Assembly (NCBI GenBank): GCA_044866695.1
Contig: JBIOUF010000295.1
Coordinates: forward strand, 1 to 10,434
Origin: JBIOUF01 sp044866695
GTDB lineage: Bacteria; Actinomycetota; Actinomycetes; Propionibacteriales; Nocardioidaceae
Reading direction: 5' to 3'
Length of the DNA: 10,434 nucleotides
In this document: piece after piece, positions 1-6,441 of the stretch
How positions within the stretch are numbered: position 1 is the stretch's first letter
Layout of the letters: every line of letters starts with the position of its first letter
The notes under the pieces: model-generated
The model's input: the letters and a program-made list of their open reading frames with translations, nothing else
What the model was told of the DNA's origin: nothing
Database searches by the model: none
Made by a program: the position numbers and the translations under genes

Positions 1-1073
1 GGCACCAGACCCGACGGTGGAACCCGAAGATGAAGCGGTTCATCCTCACCGACCGCAACGGCATCTACATCATCGACCTGCAGCAGTCCCTGGCCTACAT
101 CGACCGCGCCTACGCGTTCGTCAAGGAGACCGTCGCCAGGGGCGGCACGGTGATGTTCGTCGGCACCAAGAAGCAGGCCCAGGAGGCCATCGCCGAGCAG
201 GCCACCCGGGTCGGCATGCCCTACGTCAACCAGCGGTGGCTGGGCGGGATGCTGACCAACTTCCAGACCGTCCACCAGCGGATCAACCGGCTCAAGGAGC
301 TCGACGAGATCGACTTCGACGACGTCGCCGGCTCCGGCCGCACGAAGAAGGAGCTGCTCGGCCTCAAGCGCGAGCGCGACAAGCTCGAGAAGACCCTGGG
401 AGGCATCCGGGAGATGAGCCGCACCCCGGCGGCGGTGTGGGTGGTCGACACCAAGAAGGAGCACCTGGCCGTCGAGGAGGCCCGCAAGCTGCGGATCCCG
501 ATCATCGGCATCCTGGACACCAACTGCGACCCCGACGAGGTCGACTACCCCATCCCGGGCAACGACGACGCGATCCGGGCGGTCGGCCTGCTCACCCGGG
601 TGGTCGCCGACGCCGTCGCCGACGGGCTGATGGCCCGGGCCGGGGTGCGCGCCGGTGACGCCGAGACCGGTGCCGAGCTGGGCGCCGAGGAGCCGCTGGC
701 CGAGTGGGAGCGCGAGCTCCTCGGCGGCCAGGCGGACCAGACGGCGCAGAGCCCGGCCGCCGACGCCAAGGTCACTGCCGGGGTCGAGGCCTCCGACGCC
801 GCCGAGGCCGGTCAGGCCGCCGACGCCGCGGAGGCCGTCCAGGCCGTGCCGTCCGCGCTGGCCGAGTCGCCCGTGGCCGAGCCGGCCGAGCCGGCCGAAC
901 CGGCCGAACAGGTCGAGCCGGTCGAACCGGTCGAGCCGGCCCAGCAGGCCGAAGAGGTCGAGCCGGCCCAGCAGGCCGAACACGTCGAGCCGGTCGAGCA
1001 GGCCGCCGAGCCGGCCGGTCCGGCGCCCGACGACCCGGCCGTCGAGGACGCCAGCACGGCGCCGCCGAGCTGA
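1..1073 (+). CDS. rpsB: 30S ribosomal protein S2 (5'-partial) with long acidic repeat tail
   Basis: Structural protein of the 30S subunit, needed late in its assembly and for binding of S1-type proteins and mRNA. The reading frame is already open at the window edge: codons from position 3 read HQTRRWNPKMKRF, the conserved S2 N-terminal stretch, so about 17 codons lie upstream. The ATG at 30 is an internal methionine, not the start. The core shows FVGTKKQAQEAI, RWLGGMLTNF and a PDEVDYPIPGNDDAIR block, all typical of S2. The core ends near position 640, followed by the actinobacterial EPLAEWERELL segment. About 110 further residues form an Ala/Glu/Pro/Val/Gln low-complexity tail, longer than in most S2 proteins and probably disordered. 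It is first in the cluster with tsf, as in most bacteria. Core identity is certain; the role of the tail is unknown. Confidence 0.97.
   Translation, partial: HQTRRWNPKMKRFILTDRNGIYIIDLQQSLAYIDRAYAFVKETVARGGTVMFVGTKKQAQEAIAEQATRVGMPYVNQRWLGGMLTNFQTVHQRINRLKELDEIDFDDVAGSGRTKKELLGLKRERDKLEKTLGGIREMSRTPAAVWVVDTKKEHLAVEEARKLRIPIIGILDTNCDPDEVDYPIPGNDDAIRAVGLLTRVVADAVADGLMARAGVRAGDAETGAELGAEEPLAEWERELLGGQADQTAQSPAADAKVTAGVEASDAAEAGQAADAAEAVQAVPSALAESPVAEPAEPAEPAEQVEPVEPVEPAQQAEEVEPAQQAEHVEPVEQAAEPAGPAPDDPAVEDASTAPPS
876..1013 (+). repeat. 9-bp period (A/V-E-P/Q) repeat in the rpsB tail, with a 27-bp duplication
   Basis: In-frame degenerate repeat with a 9-base period encoding triplets such as AEP, VEP and AEQ. 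Within it, a 27-base unit encoding EPAQQAEEV (933-959) is followed directly by EPAQQAEHV (960-986). The two copies differ only at the GAG/CAC codon, which indicates a recent tandem duplication. All changes keep the frame. It probably arose by slippage in GC-rich DNA; whether the tail does anything is not visible. Confidence 0.9.
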
Positions 1074-1119
1074 CCGGCCAGAGCCGGCCGGCGGACCACC
1101 CAGGCCCGCCGTAGCGGCG
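1074..1119 (+). promoter_or_regulatory. Two small hairpins in the rpsB-tsf spacer
   Basis: Right after the rpsB stop there is CCGGC-CAGA-GCCGG (1074-1087), and further on CGCCG-TAG-CGGCG (1107-1119). Neither has a T-run. They sit where rpsB-tsf operons of other bacteria often carry an attenuator or processing site, so partial termination or mRNA processing is possible. Short GC-rich inverted repeats also occur by chance at this base composition, so confidence is low. Confidence 0.3.
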
Positions 1120-1172
1120 ACCCACGTCCGGCACCCCAGACGACCCAGCGAGAACGACAAGGAAGCCACCGA

Positions 1173-2021
1173 ATGGCGATCACCGCCGCAGACGTCAAGC
1201 GGCTTCGCGACCTCACGGCCGCGGGCATGATGGACAGCAAGCTGGCCCTGGAGGAGGCCGAGGGCGACTTCGAGAAGGCCGCGGAGATCCTCCGGGTCAA
1301 GGGCGCCGCCAAGGCGCAGAAGCGCGGCGCCGAGCGCACCGCCTCGGCCGGGCTGGTCGCCGCCTCGGGACCCGCGCTGGTCGAGCTGAACAGCGAGACC
1401 GACTTCGTCGCCAAGAGCGAGGAGTTCGTCGCCGCGGCCCAGCGGATCGCCGACGCCGCCGCCGCCGGGCGGCCCGCCGACGCCGCCGAGCTGAAGGGCC
1501 TCCCGCTCGGTGACGGCACCGTCGGCGAGGCGGTCGAGGCCCTCGCGGTCAGGATCGGGGAGAAGATCGAGCTCGGACGCGTGGCCGTCTTCGACGAGCC
1601 GACCGTGGTGTACCTGCACCGCCGCGCCGCCGACCTGCCGCCCGCCGTCGGCGTGCTGGTGCAGTACGAGGGCGACGGTGCGGCGATGCAGGAAGCCGCG
1701 CGGGGCGCGGCGATGCAGGAAGCCGCGCGGGGCGCGGCGATGCAGATCGCCGCGATGCGGCCGTCCTACGTCTCCCGCGACGAGGTTCCCGCCGACGTGG
1801 TGGCCAAGGAGCGGGAGATCGCCGAGGCGACCGCGCGCGCGGAGAACAAGCCCGAGCAGGCGCTGCCCCGCATCGTCGAGGGCCGGCTGAACGCGTTCTT
1901 CAAGGACGTCGCCCTGCTCGACCAGCCGTCGGTGACCGAGCCGAAGCGGAGCGTGCGGGCGGTGCTCGACGACGCGGGTGTCAGGGTGGTCCGGTTCGCG
2001 CGCTTCGAGGTGGGCGCGTAG
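1173..2021 (+). CDS. tsf: Elongation factor Ts
   Basis: Guanine nucleotide exchange factor that releases GDP from EF-Tu in the cytoplasm so EF-Tu can bind GTP and aminoacyl-tRNA again. The 282-residue protein starts with a UBA-like domain carrying LRDLTAAGMMDSKLALEEA (residues 11-29). The core exchange motif follows as ELNSETDFVAKSEEF (71-85), where TDFV contacts the EF-Tu G domain. The C-terminal half keeps KPEQALPRIVEGR, FFKDV and LLDQPSV, as in actinobacterial EF-Ts. The ATG at 1173 is chosen because AAGGAAG (1159-1165) lies 7 bases upstream and MAITAADVK is the family N terminus. It lies 99 bases after rpsB and 43 before pyrH. Residues 170-191 hold a tandem duplication (separate entry) next to the conserved RGAAMQIAAMRP segment. 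The frame is intact and all core motifs are present, so it is probably functional. Confidence 0.97.
   Translation: MAITAADVKRLRDLTAAGMMDSKLALEEAEGDFEKAAEILRVKGAAKAQKRGAERTASAGLVAASGPALVELNSETDFVAKSEEFVAAAQRIADAAAAGRPADAAELKGLPLGDGTVGEAVEALAVRIGEKIELGRVAVFDEPTVVYLHRRAADLPPAVGVLVQYEGDGAAMQEAARGAAMQEAARGAAMQIAAMRPSYVSRDEVPADVVAKEREIAEATARAENKPEQALPRIVEGRLNAFFKDVALLDQPSVTEPKRSVRAVLDDAGVRVVRFARFEVGA
1680..1745 (+). repeat. Perfect 27-bp tandem duplication inside tsf
   Basis: Two identical 27-base units (1680-1706 and 1707-1733), each encoding AAMQEAARG, are followed by a 12-base partial third copy (1734-1745, AAMQ) that continues into the conserved IAAMRP. Other EF-Ts proteins have about one RGAAMQIAAM segment here, so this looks like an in-frame expansion of about 9-18 residues. 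The lack of any difference between the full copies suggests a recent event or ongoing slippage. A collapsed or expanded assembly repeat is an alternative. Confidence 0.9.
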
Positions 2022-2052
2022 CGGAGTGCCACGGGCCGGGGCCGACGAGAGC

Positions 2053-2059
2053 GGGAGGA
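2053..2059 (+). promoter_or_regulatory. Ribosome binding site that fixes the pyrH start
   Basis: GGGAGGA lies 5 bases before the GTG at 2065. The frame is open further upstream, with a GTG at 1978 inside tsf, but that start has no comparable site and would add 29 residues absent from UMP kinases. Confidence 0.8.
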
Positions 2060-2064
2060 CGAGC

Positions 2065-2781
2065 GTGACGGCGTACCAACGAGTGCTGCTGAAGCTGTCG
2101 GGTGAGGTCTTCGGCGGTGGCCGGGTCGGCGTCGACCCCGACGTCGTGAACAAGATCGCCGGCGAGATCGCCGAGGCCGTCCGCGACGGCGTCGAGGTCG
2201 CCGTGGTCGTCGGCGGCGGCAACTTCTTCCGCGGCGCCGAGCTGCACCAACGCGGCATGGACCGCTCCCGCGCCGACTACATGGGCATGCTGGGCACGGT
2301 GATGAACTGCCTCGCGCTGCAGGACTTCCTGGAGAAGAAGGGGGTCGAGACGCGGGTGCAGACGGCGATCACCATGGGCCAGGTCGCCGAGCCGTACGTC
2401 CCCCGTCGCGCCATCCGGCACCTGGAGAAGGGCCGGGTCGTGATCTTCGGCGCCGGCACCGGCATGCCGTACTTCTCCACCGACACCGTCGCCGCGCAGC
2501 GGGCCCTCGAGATCGCCGCCGACGTGATCCTCATGGGCAAGCAGGGCGTCGACGGCGTCTACGACTCCGACCCGCGCCACAACCCGGACGCGGTGAAGTT
2601 CGACCAGCTCAGCTACGACGAGTTCCTCAACCGCGGGCTCAAGGTGGCCGACGCGACGGCGGTGAGCCTGTGCCGCGACAACGACATCGACATGATCGTG
2701 TTCAACCTGTCCCAGGAAGGCAACATCGCCCGCGCCGTCGGTGGTGAGAAGATCGGGACGACGCTGGCCCGCGACGTGTGA
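2065..2781 (+). CDS. pyrH: UMP kinase (uridylate kinase)
   Basis: Phosphorylates UMP to UDP with ATP in the cytoplasm, the first step from UMP towards UTP and CTP. Bacterial PyrH is hexameric, activated by GTP and inhibited by UTP, and belongs to the amino-acid kinase fold. The 238-residue product opens with YQRVLLKLSGE (residues 4-14, ATP phosphate-binding KLSGE). It then shows VVVGGGNFFRG (47-57, phosphate loop), DYMGMLGTVMNCLALQD, FGAGTGMPYFSTDTVAAQRA (UMP and phosphoryl-transfer region) and GKQGVDGVYDSDPR. The C terminus is intact. Length matches the family. The start is GTG, placed by the GGGAGGA site. It sits between tsf and frr, the conserved order. CTP made downstream of this step is used by CdsA two genes later; that pairing is textbook metabolism, not proof of co-regulation. 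Confidence 0.96.
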   Translation: MTAYQRVLLKLSGEVFGGGRVGVDPDVVNKIAGEIAEAVRDGVEVAVVVGGGNFFRGAELHQRGMDRSRADYMGMLGTVMNCLALQDFLEKKGVETRVQTAITMGQVAEPYVPRRAIRHLEKGRVVIFGAGTGMPYFSTDTVAAQRALEIAADVILMGKQGVDGVYDSDPRHNPDAVKFDQLSYDEFLNRGLKVADATAVSLCRDNDIDMIVFNLSQEGNIARAVGGEKIGTTLARDV

Positions 2782-2786
2782 GCGCG

Positions 2787-2809
2787 GGTGACGGGCCGGG
2801 CCCGTCGCC
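2787..2809 (+). terminator. Strong intercistronic hairpin between pyrH and frr
   Basis: GGTGACGGGC (2787-2796), loop CGG, GCCCGTCGCC (2800-2809): a 10-bp stem with one T-G wobble and a perfect 7-bp GC-rich core, starting 6 bases after the pyrH stop. There is no T-run. It may act as a partial terminator, attenuator or RNase barrier that sets the pyrH to frr ratio. It cannot be a full terminator if frr depends on the upstream promoter. The 88-base spacer is the second longest in the block. Confidence 0.5.
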
Positions 2810-2869
2810 GTACGCCGAACGACGGTCGCACGGGGCACGAGCAGCGACGAGGACGACTGAGGAGCAGCG

Positions 2870-3427
2870 GTGATCAACGACACCCTCCGCGAGGCCGAGG
2901 ACAAGATGGACAAGGCGGTCAGCGTGACGCGGGAGGACTTCGCCACCATCCGCACCGGCCGGGCGCACCCGTCGATGTTCCACAAGATCACCGCCGACTA
3001 CTACGGGTCGCCCACGCCGCTGCAGCAGCTGGCGTCGTTCACCGTGCCGGAGCCGCGCGTGGTGATCATCAACCCTTACGACGCCAGCGCCATGAAGGCG
3101 ATCGAGCGGGCGATCCGCGACAGCGACCTCGGGGTGAACCCCACCGACGACGGCAAGACCATCCGGATCGTGCTTCCCGAGCTCACCGAGGATCGCCGCA
3201 AGGAGTACGTCAGGCTGGCCCGGCACAAGGCCGAGGAGGGCCGGGTGTCGGTGCGCAACGTGCGCCGGCACGCCAAGCAGGCGCTGGACCGGCTGGAGAG
3301 GGACGGCGAGGTCGGCAGGGACGACGTCACCGGCGCGGAGAAGCGCCTGGACACGCTCACGAAGAAGCACACCGACACCATCGACGAGCTGCTCAAGCAC
3401 AAGGAGGCCGAGCTGCTCGAGGTCTGA
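2870..3427 (+). CDS. frr: Ribosome recycling factor
   Basis: Works with EF-G to split the post-termination ribosome and free mRNA and tRNA. The 185-residue length is exactly typical. Domain I helix residues include RTGRAHPSM (28-36), the conserved RTGRA motif. The hinge and domain II follow with SPTPLQQLASF, PRVVIINPYD and GVNPTDDGKTIRI. The C-terminal helix carries the RKEYVRLARHKAEEGRVSVR block and ends KHKEAELLEV. The GTG start at 2870 is supported by GAGGAG (2859-2864), 5 bases upstream. It lies 88 bases after pyrH and 39 before cdsA. Nothing unusual is seen in the coding sequence; its last codons form one arm of a hairpin (3416-3439). Confidence 0.97.
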   Translation: MINDTLREAEDKMDKAVSVTREDFATIRTGRAHPSMFHKITADYYGSPTPLQQLASFTVPEPRVVIINPYDASAMKAIERAIRDSDLGVNPTDDGKTIRIVLPELTEDRRKEYVRLARHKAEEGRVSVRNVRRHAKQALDRLERDGEVGRDDVTGAEKRLDTLTKKHTDTIDELLKHKEAELLEV

Positions 3428-3439
3428 GACCACCTCGAG
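3416..3439 (+). other. Inverted repeat spanning the frr stop codon
   Basis: CTCGAGG (3416-3422) pairs with CCTCGAG (3433-3439) around a 10-base loop that contains the TGA. An alternative inner stem is GGTC-TGA-GACC (3421-3431). It could stabilise the mRNA end or tune transcription into cdsA. CTCGAG is self-complementary, so chance is possible. Confidence 0.4.
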
Positions 3440-3440
3440 C

Positions 3441-3467
3441 ATGCCCGGTCCCCTGATGAGCGCCTGA
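3441..3467 (+). other. Eight-codon minicistron whose stop overlaps the cdsA start
   Basis: ATG at 3441 opens a short frame encoding MPGPLMSA. Its TGA (3465-3467) overlaps the cdsA ATG (3467-3469) as TGATG, a common layout for translational coupling. The cdsA start itself lacks a clear Shine-Dalgarno sequence, which makes reinitiation from such a minicistron conceivable. The minicistron also has only a weak upstream GAG, so this remains speculative. Confidence 0.25.
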
Positions 3468-4360
3468 TGGCCAGCCCCGGCTCGTCCCCCGACGCCGCCG
3501 CCCCTCCACCGGCTCCCAAGCAGAGCCGCGCCGGCCGCAACCTTCCCGCCGCCATCGCGTCGGGGGTCGGCCTGCTGCTGCTGATCGGGCTCTGCCTGGC
3601 CACCTTCGACGGCTTCCCGTTCGTGTTCCTGGTCGCCGCCGCCATCGGCATCGCGGTGTGGGAGTTCCGGCGGGCGTTCTCGCTGGCCGGCATCGTGCTT
3701 CCGTACGCCCCGCTCCAGGTGGGCGTCGTGGCGATGCTGTTCGCCGCCTGGTTCGGCGGGGCGCCGCCGCTGGCGACCGCGCTGGCCGTCACCGCGCTGG
3801 CGATCATGCTGTGGCGGCTTCGGTCCGGGGTCGATGGGTTCGTCCGCGACGCCACCGCCGGTGTGTTCCTGGCGGTGTACCTGCCGTTCCTGGCCGGCTT
3901 CGTGGTCCTGCTGATCCGCCCCGACGACGGGGTGTGGCGGGTGCTCACCTTCATCCTGGTCACCATCGCCTCCGACATCGGCGGCTATGCGACCGGGGTG
4001 CTGTTCGGCCGGCACCCCATGGCCCCGGTGATCTCGCCGAAGAAGTCGTGGGAGGGGTTCGCGGGGTCCGCGGCCCTGTGCATGCTGGTCGGCTGGGGCG
4101 CGGTGACCCTGCTGCTGGACGGCGACTGGTGGGTCGGGGTGCTGCTGGGCGCCGTCGCCGTCGTCGCCGCGACGATGGGCGACCTGTGCGAGTCGGTGAT
4201 CAAGCGGGACCTCGGGATCAAGGACATGTCGCAGATCATCCCGGGCCACGGCGGGCTGATGGACCGGCTGGACTCGCTGCTGGCCACCGTGGCGCCCACC
4301 TGGCTCCTGCTGTACTACCTGGTCGACGTGACCAGCACGCCGGGGCTCGGCCGGGGATGA
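3467..4360 (+). CDS. cdsA: Phosphatidate cytidylyltransferase (CDP-diacylglycerol synthase)
   Basis: Integral membrane enzyme that converts phosphatidic acid plus CTP to CDP-diacylglycerol and pyrophosphate, the branch point for phosphatidylglycerol, cardiolipin and phosphatidylinositol synthesis. The 297-residue product has a Pro/Ala-rich cytoplasmic N terminus (residues 1-25), then a series of hydrophobic segments from LPAAIASGVGLLLLIGLCL onward. Later motifs include SDIGGYATGVLFGRHP and PVISPKKSWEGFAGS. The complete CDP-DAG synthase signature covers residues 243-269, starting SVIKRDLGIKD and ending PGHGGLMDRLD; its acidic residues and KD pair are the catalytic metal-binding part. The start at 3467 is the first in-frame ATG after frr, but it has no obvious ribosome binding site (see minicistron). 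The stop overlaps the rlmN start at ATGA, implying coupled translation. Confidence 0.96.
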   Translation: MASPGSSPDAAAPPPAPKQSRAGRNLPAAIASGVGLLLLIGLCLATFDGFPFVFLVAAAIGIAVWEFRRAFSLAGIVLPYAPLQVGVVAMLFAAWFGGAPPLATALAVTALAIMLWRLRSGVDGFVRDATAGVFLAVYLPFLAGFVVLLIRPDDGVWRVLTFILVTIASDIGGYATGVLFGRHPMAPVISPKKSWEGFAGSAALCMLVGWGAVTLLLDGDWWVGVLLGAVAVVAATMGDLCESVIKRDLGIKDMSQIIPGHGGLMDRLDSLLATVAPTWLLLYYLVDVTSTPGLGRG

Positions 4361-5481
4361 CCACCCGGGCGCCCCTGCCGTTGGTTCCCGCCGCGCCGCG
4401 CCTCCGCGGCCGGCCGCCGCGGCACCTCGCCGACCTCGCCCCGGCCGAGCGCCGCGCGCTCGTCGAGGACCTCGGCCTGCCCGGCTACCGCGCCAGGCAG
4501 CTGTCCACCCACTACTTCGCCCGCCTGGTCACCGACCCGGCGCTGATGACCGACCTGCCCGCGGCGCAGCGCCAGACCCTGGTCACCGCGCTGCTGCCCA
4601 CCGTGATGACGCCGCTGCGCACGCTCGAGGCCGACCGGGGCACCACGCGCAAGACGCTGTGGCGGCTGCTCGACGGGGCGCTGGTCGAGTCGGTGCTGAT
4701 GCGCTACCCCGACCGGGTGACGATGTGCGTGTCCAGCCAGGCCGGCTGCGGCATGGCGTGTCCGTTCTGCGCCACCGGGCAGGGCGGCCTGCAGCGCAAC
4801 ATGAGCACCGCGGAGATCGTCGAGCAGGTGGTCGCCGGGGCCCGGTCCCTCGCGGCCGGGGAGGTGCCCGGCGGGGCCGGTCGGGTCTCCAACGTGGTGT
4901 TCATGGGGATGGGCGAGCCGCTGGCCAACTACCGCGCGGTGCTGGGCGCCGTACGACGCCTCACCGACCCCGCCCCCGACGGGCTGGGCCTGTCCGCCCG
5001 GGCGGTCACCGTGTCGACGGTGGGGCTGGTGCCGCGGATCGACCGGCTCGCCGACGAAGGGGTGCCGGTCACGCTCGCGCTGTCGCTGCACGCCCCCGAC
5101 GACGGGCTCCGCGACGAGCTGGTCCCGGTGAACACCCGCTGGCCGGTGGCCGAGGCCGTCGACGCGGCGTGGCGGTACGCCGAGCGGACCAGGCGACGGG
5201 TGTCGGTGGAGTACGCGATGATCCGCGACGTCAACGACCAGGGCTGGCGCGCGGACCTGCTGGCCGACCTACTGCAGGCGCGTGGCGACTGGGGCTGGGT
5301 GCACGTGAACCTGATCCCGCTCAACCCCACGCCAGGGTCCCGCTGGACCGCCTCCGACCCCGCCGTCGAGCGCGAGTTCGTCCGCCGGCTCCGCGCCCGC
5401 GGCGTGCCCACCACGATGCGGGACACCCGGGGCCGCGAGATCGACGGCGCCTGCGGGCAGCTCGCCGCGCACGAGGCCTGA
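4357..5481 (+). CDS. rlmN: Dual-specificity RNA methyltransferase RlmN (radical SAM)
   Basis: Radical SAM enzyme that methylates C2 of A2503 in 23S rRNA, and in studied members A37 of some tRNAs, affecting the peptidyl-transferase centre and translational accuracy. The 374-residue product carries the [4Fe-4S] motif CGMACPFC with C131, C135 and C138. C124 (in TMCVSSQ) and C366 (in GACGQL) match the two catalytic cysteines that form the methyl-cysteine intermediate and resolve the RNA adduct. Also present are VFMGMGEPLANY, SLHAPDD, EYAMIRDVND and NLIPLNPTPGS. The frame is open upstream into cdsA, but the start at 4357 is chosen because its ATGA overlap with the cdsA stop is a classic coupling arrangement and the length then fits the family. 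All catalytic residues are present. Cfr, the C8 methyltransferase relative, is much less likely given the housekeeping context. Confidence 0.96.
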   Translation: MTTRAPLPLVPAAPRLRGRPPRHLADLAPAERRALVEDLGLPGYRARQLSTHYFARLVTDPALMTDLPAAQRQTLVTALLPTVMTPLRTLEADRGTTRKTLWRLLDGALVESVLMRYPDRVTMCVSSQAGCGMACPFCATGQGGLQRNMSTAEIVEQVVAGARSLAAGEVPGGAGRVSNVVFMGMGEPLANYRAVLGAVRRLTDPAPDGLGLSARAVTVSTVGLVPRIDRLADEGVPVTLALSLHAPDDGLRDELVPVNTRWPVAEAVDAAWRYAERTRRRVSVEYAMIRDVNDQGWRADLLADLLQARGDWGWVHVNLIPLNPTPGSRWTASDPAVEREFVRRLRARGVPTTMRDTRGREIDGACGQLAAHEA

Positions 5482-5529
5482 GCGTCCCCGGGCGGGCCCG
5501 CGCCGTACGGTGTCCCCCGGCGTGGCAGC
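5482..5529 (+). promoter_or_regulatory. Short spacer between rlmN and the ABC exporter, with two palindromes
   Basis: The 48-base gap contains GCGGGCCCGC (5492-5501) and CCGTACGG (5503-5510). TACGGT (5506-5511) fits a TANNNT -10 element, but I see no matching -35 and no good ribosome binding site before the ATG at 5530. It could be a weak promoter, an operator for the exporter, or simply read-through DNA from rlmN. Confidence 0.25.
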
Positions 5530-6441
5530 ATGACCGGCGTGACCCAGGCGAGCGGACGCGAGATCGTCGTCGCCGGGCTGACCAAGCGGTTCGGCGCCGT
5601 CACCGCCGTCGACGACCTGGGCTTCGCGGTCCGCCCGGGCGTGGTGACCGGGTTCCTCGGCCCCAACGGCTCGGGCAAGACCACGACGCTGCGCTGCCTG
5701 CTCGGCCTGGTGCAGCCCACCGCCGGCACCGCGACGGTCGGTGGTCGCGCGTACCGAGAGCTGGGCCATCCCCTGTCGGTCGTCGGCGCCGCGCTGGAGG
5801 CGTCCAGCTTCCATCCCGGCCGGTCCGCCCGGCACCACCTGCGGTGCATGTGCCTGGCCGCCGGGCTTCCCGTCACTCGGGCCGACCAGGTGCTGGACCT
5901 GGTCGCGATGACCGACCACGCGGACCGGCGGGTCGGCGGCTACTCCCTCGGCATGCGGCAGCGGCTGGCCCTCGCCCAGGCGCTGCTCGGCGACCCGCCC
6001 GTGCTCGTGCTGGACGAGCCGGCGAACGGCCTGGACCCCGCCGGCATCGCGTGGCTGCGCGGCTTCCTGCGCGCGCTCGCCGGAGAGGGCCGCACGGTGC
6101 TGGTGTCCAGCCACGTGCTGAGCGAGGTGCAGCAGACCGTCGACGACGTGGTCGTCATCGCGCGCGGGCGGCTGGTGCGGGAGGGCCGCCTCGCCGAGCT
6201 GGAGTCCGGCTCGACCACGACGGTGGTCCGCACCCCCACGCCGGACCGGCTGGCGGCCGCGCTGTCCGGCTGGCCGCTGGAGCGGCGCGCCGACGGGACC
6301 GTGCGGGTGCCCGGTCGCACTCCGGCCGAGGTCGGTCACGCCGCGTTCGCCGGCGCGGTCGAGCTGCACGAGCTCGCGGTCCAGCCCGGCGACCTCGAGC
6401 GGCTGTTCCTGCAGCTGACCGCCGAGGACGGGCCGTCGTGA
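5530..6441 (+). CDS. ABC transporter ATP-binding protein (exporter type)
   Basis: Cytoplasmic ATPase subunit of a two-component ABC-2 exporter. The 303-residue product has one nucleotide-binding domain: Walker A GPNGSGKTT (44-52), a variant signature YSLGMRQRL (138-146) in place of LSGGQ, Walker B PVLVLDE (157-163) followed by PANGLDP, and the switch histidine H195 in SSHVLSE. The Q-loop region reads AALEASSFHPGRSARHHL, with Glu where many families have Gln, as seen in DrrA/BcrA-like ATPases. The roughly 80 C-terminal residues form the extra domain usual in this subgroup. Its stop overlaps the start of the permease gene. These exporters move drugs, lantibiotics, lipids or other hydrophobic compounds; the substrate cannot be told here. 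It is on the same strand as rlmN with a 48-base gap, so it may be partly co-transcribed. The ribosome binding site is weak. Confidence 0.93.
   Translation: MTGVTQASGREIVVAGLTKRFGAVTAVDDLGFAVRPGVVTGFLGPNGSGKTTTLRCLLGLVQPTAGTATVGGRAYRELGHPLSVVGAALEASSFHPGRSARHHLRCMCLAAGLPVTRADQVLDLVAMTDHADRRVGGYSLGMRQRLALAQALLGDPPVLVLDEPANGLDPAGIAWLRGFLRALAGEGRTVLVSSHVLSEVQQTVDDVVVIARGRLVREGRLAELESGSTTTVVRTPTPDRLAAALSGWPLERRADGTVRVPGRTPAEVGHAAFAGAVELHELAVQPGDLERLFLQLTAEDGPS

Noticed and set aside
876..1013. The rpsB tail repeat as a CRISPR-like or regulatory array
   Set aside because: The period is 9 bases, it is fully in frame and coding, and there are no spacers; it is a protein low-complexity repeat.
655..1230. 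Arg/Pro/Ser-rich frames overlapping the rpsB tail on both strands
   Set aside because: They are frame-shifted readings of the 9-bp repeat and show the same periodicity without any conserved domain.
1978..2064. Upstream GTG start for pyrH inside tsf
   Set aside because: It would add 29 residues not seen in UMP kinases and has no ribosome binding site; GTG 2065 has GGGAGGA at the right distance.
2702..4249. 515-residue - strand frame spanning the ends of pyrH, frr and cdsA
   Set aside because: It crosses three genes on the other strand, is full of His/Arg/Gly/Gln runs and has no domain. Long antisense frames are normal at this GC content.
4659..6437. Upstream extension of the permease frame through rlmN and the ATPase gene
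   Set aside because: The extension is an Arg/Pro/Gly-rich shadow of the two real genes. Only the part from GTG 6438 has membrane-permease character.
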